Positions 44,683 to 45,106 of a stretch of 45,106 nt of DNA are shown here, in pieces (within the stretch, counting starts at the first letter, position 1; every line of letters starts with the position of its first letter). The translations under genes and the position numbers were made by a program. Under the pieces are notes generated by a model. It worked only from the letters and a program-made list of their open reading frames with translations, made no database searches and was not told the DNA's origin. The stretch spans positions 1 through 45,106 of the forward strand of contig JAGBHI010000043.1 of NCBI GenBank assembly GCA_017935575.1, given 5' to 3'. This DNA comes from Bacteroidales bacterium (GTDB taxonomy: Bacteria > Bacteroidota > Bacteroidia > Bacteroidales > G3-4614).

Positions 44683-44755
44683 GACTCCGTAGCTCAGTTG
44701 GTAGAGCAAATGACTCTTAATCATTGGGCCGAGGGTTCGAGTCCCTCCGGGGTCA
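44683..44755 (+). tRNA. tRNA-Lys (anticodon CTT)
   Basis: A 73-nt cloverleaf: acceptor GACTCCG pairs with CGGGGTC (one T-G pair), discriminator A, D-arm GCTC/GAGC, anticodon stem AATGA/TCATT with loop CTCTTAA (anticodon CTT), and T-arm GAGGG/CCCTC around TTCGAGT. CCA is not encoded. It has its own promoter and a terminator 5 bp after its end. Its 3' end is partly copied at 44888-44915. Confidence 0.95.
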
Positions 44756-44760
44756 CTTAT

Positions 44761-44788
44761 AGAGCAACCGAATGGTTGCTCTTTTTTT
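44761..44788 (+). terminator. Terminator of tRNA-Lys
   Basis: AGAGCAACC (44761-44769), a GAAT loop, GGTTGCTCT (44774-44782), then a T run to 44788. The stem is perfect. Confidence 0.92.
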
Positions 44789-44887
44789 GTAGTCGGGACT
44801 CTCACAGAAAAGTTAACTCTCTAACAGATATCGGTCGAAAGGCTTCGCACTTTCTCCGTTAGTTCGTTGATTTTTGTTACACAAAAA

Positions 44888-44915
44888 TTCGAGTCCTTTA
44901 TCCAGGGTCACTTAT
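44888..44915 (+). repeat. Degenerate copy of the tRNA-Lys 3' end
   Basis: TTCGAGTCC at 44888-44896 and GGGTCACTTAT at 44905-44915 repeat 44736-44744 and 44750-44760, the T-arm, acceptor end and the five bases past the tRNA, with an 8-bp altered middle instead of 5. It lies about 150 bp downstream in the same orientation. Confidence 0.7.
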
Positions 44916-44960
44916 GGGGCTGTGTCAAAATGTAATTTTTTTGGCACAGTCTTTTTTTTT
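44916..44960 (+). terminator. Hairpin with T run, resembling an IS end
   Basis: GGCTGTGTC pairs with GGCACAGTC (two G-U pairs) and is followed by a T run at 44952-44960, so it can act as a terminator. The starting 16 bp GGGGCTGTGTCAAAAT recur at 44969-44984. Confidence 0.6.
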
Positions 44961-44968
44961 AGCACAAA

Positions 44969-45106
44969 GGGGCTGTGTCAAAATACAAAAAAATGAATTA
45001 GCAACTTACTATCTGTAAGAACTCTGTTCAAAAATAACAAAGAAAAGTCCATCTCTTAGCCCTAAATAGGGCTTTGGAATGGACTTTTCTTTCTCTTAAG
45101 TTTTAA
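44969..45106 (+). mobile_element. Possible insertion-element terminus, cut by the window edge
   Basis: GGGGCTGTGTCAAAAT at 44969-44984 repeats 44916-44931 and resembles terminal inverted repeats of several IS families; this likeness is from memory. It is followed at 45039-45092 by a long hairpin: outer arms AAAGAAAAGTCCAT (45039-45052) and ATGGACTTTTCTTT (45079-45092), inner arms AGCCCT and AGGGCT. No transposase is inside the window. Confidence 0.35.

Overview
This 45.1-kb window is chromosomal DNA from a low-GC member of the Bacteroidota, most likely order Bacteroidales. The evidence is promoters of the Bacteroidota type (TTTG, about 20 bp, TAnnTTTG), a Na+-translocating NADH:quinone reductase operon, a GldH lipoprotein, a type IX secretion (T9SS) plug protein, two cargo proteins with T9SS C-terminal sorting domains, and the PSP1/RicT-RNase Y-ZapA cluster. 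No rRNA, CRISPR array, phage module or transposase gene is visible. Species cannot be named from the sequence.

Layout. 0-4.6 kb: rfbC and a Sel1-repeat protein (+), then a lipoprotein, an outer-membrane barrel, tRNA-Met, a second barrel and a DUF4136 lipoprotein (-). 4.7-13.1 kb (+): a giant secreted subtilase, a WG-repeat protein, ispD and recG, the last three chained by overlapping start/stop codons. 13.2-17.6 kb: a small winged-helix protein, periplasmic thioredoxin, cardiolipin synthase, a RecD/Dda-like helicase and rsmD. 17.6-24.3 kb (-): B3/B4-domain protein, gldH, a RicT-like PSP1 protein, rny, zapA, a ZapB-like coiled coil, and dsbD. 24.3-26.9 kb: an accessory island with a hairpin-rich repeat region, an unrecognised 373-aa protein and two small exported paralogues, one truncated. 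27.0-32.8 kb (-): nqrABCDEF. 33.1-36.2 kb (-): T9SS plug protein, folB, a C_GCAxxG_C_C protein, ung and tRNA-Arg. 36.5-41.3 kb (-): pyruvate:ferredoxin oxidoreductase and an AAA ATPase. 41.6-44.8 kb (+): a T9SS cargo protein, a YycJ-like metallo-hydrolase and tRNA-Lys. The right end holds IS-like repeat termini.

How it fits together. Anaerobic energy metabolism is represented by PFOR and Na+-NQR. Envelope biogenesis and secretion are represented by GldH, the plug protein and two T9SS substrates. The PSP1 protein beside RNase Y recalls the Firmicute RicT-RNase Y partnership.

The least explained parts are the 24.3-26.9 kb island, a repeat family shared between it and the tRNA-Arg locus in opposite orientation, a 3'-UTR element shared by the nqr and PFOR transcripts, partial duplications of two tRNA 3' ends, and a possible small structured RNA at the left edge.
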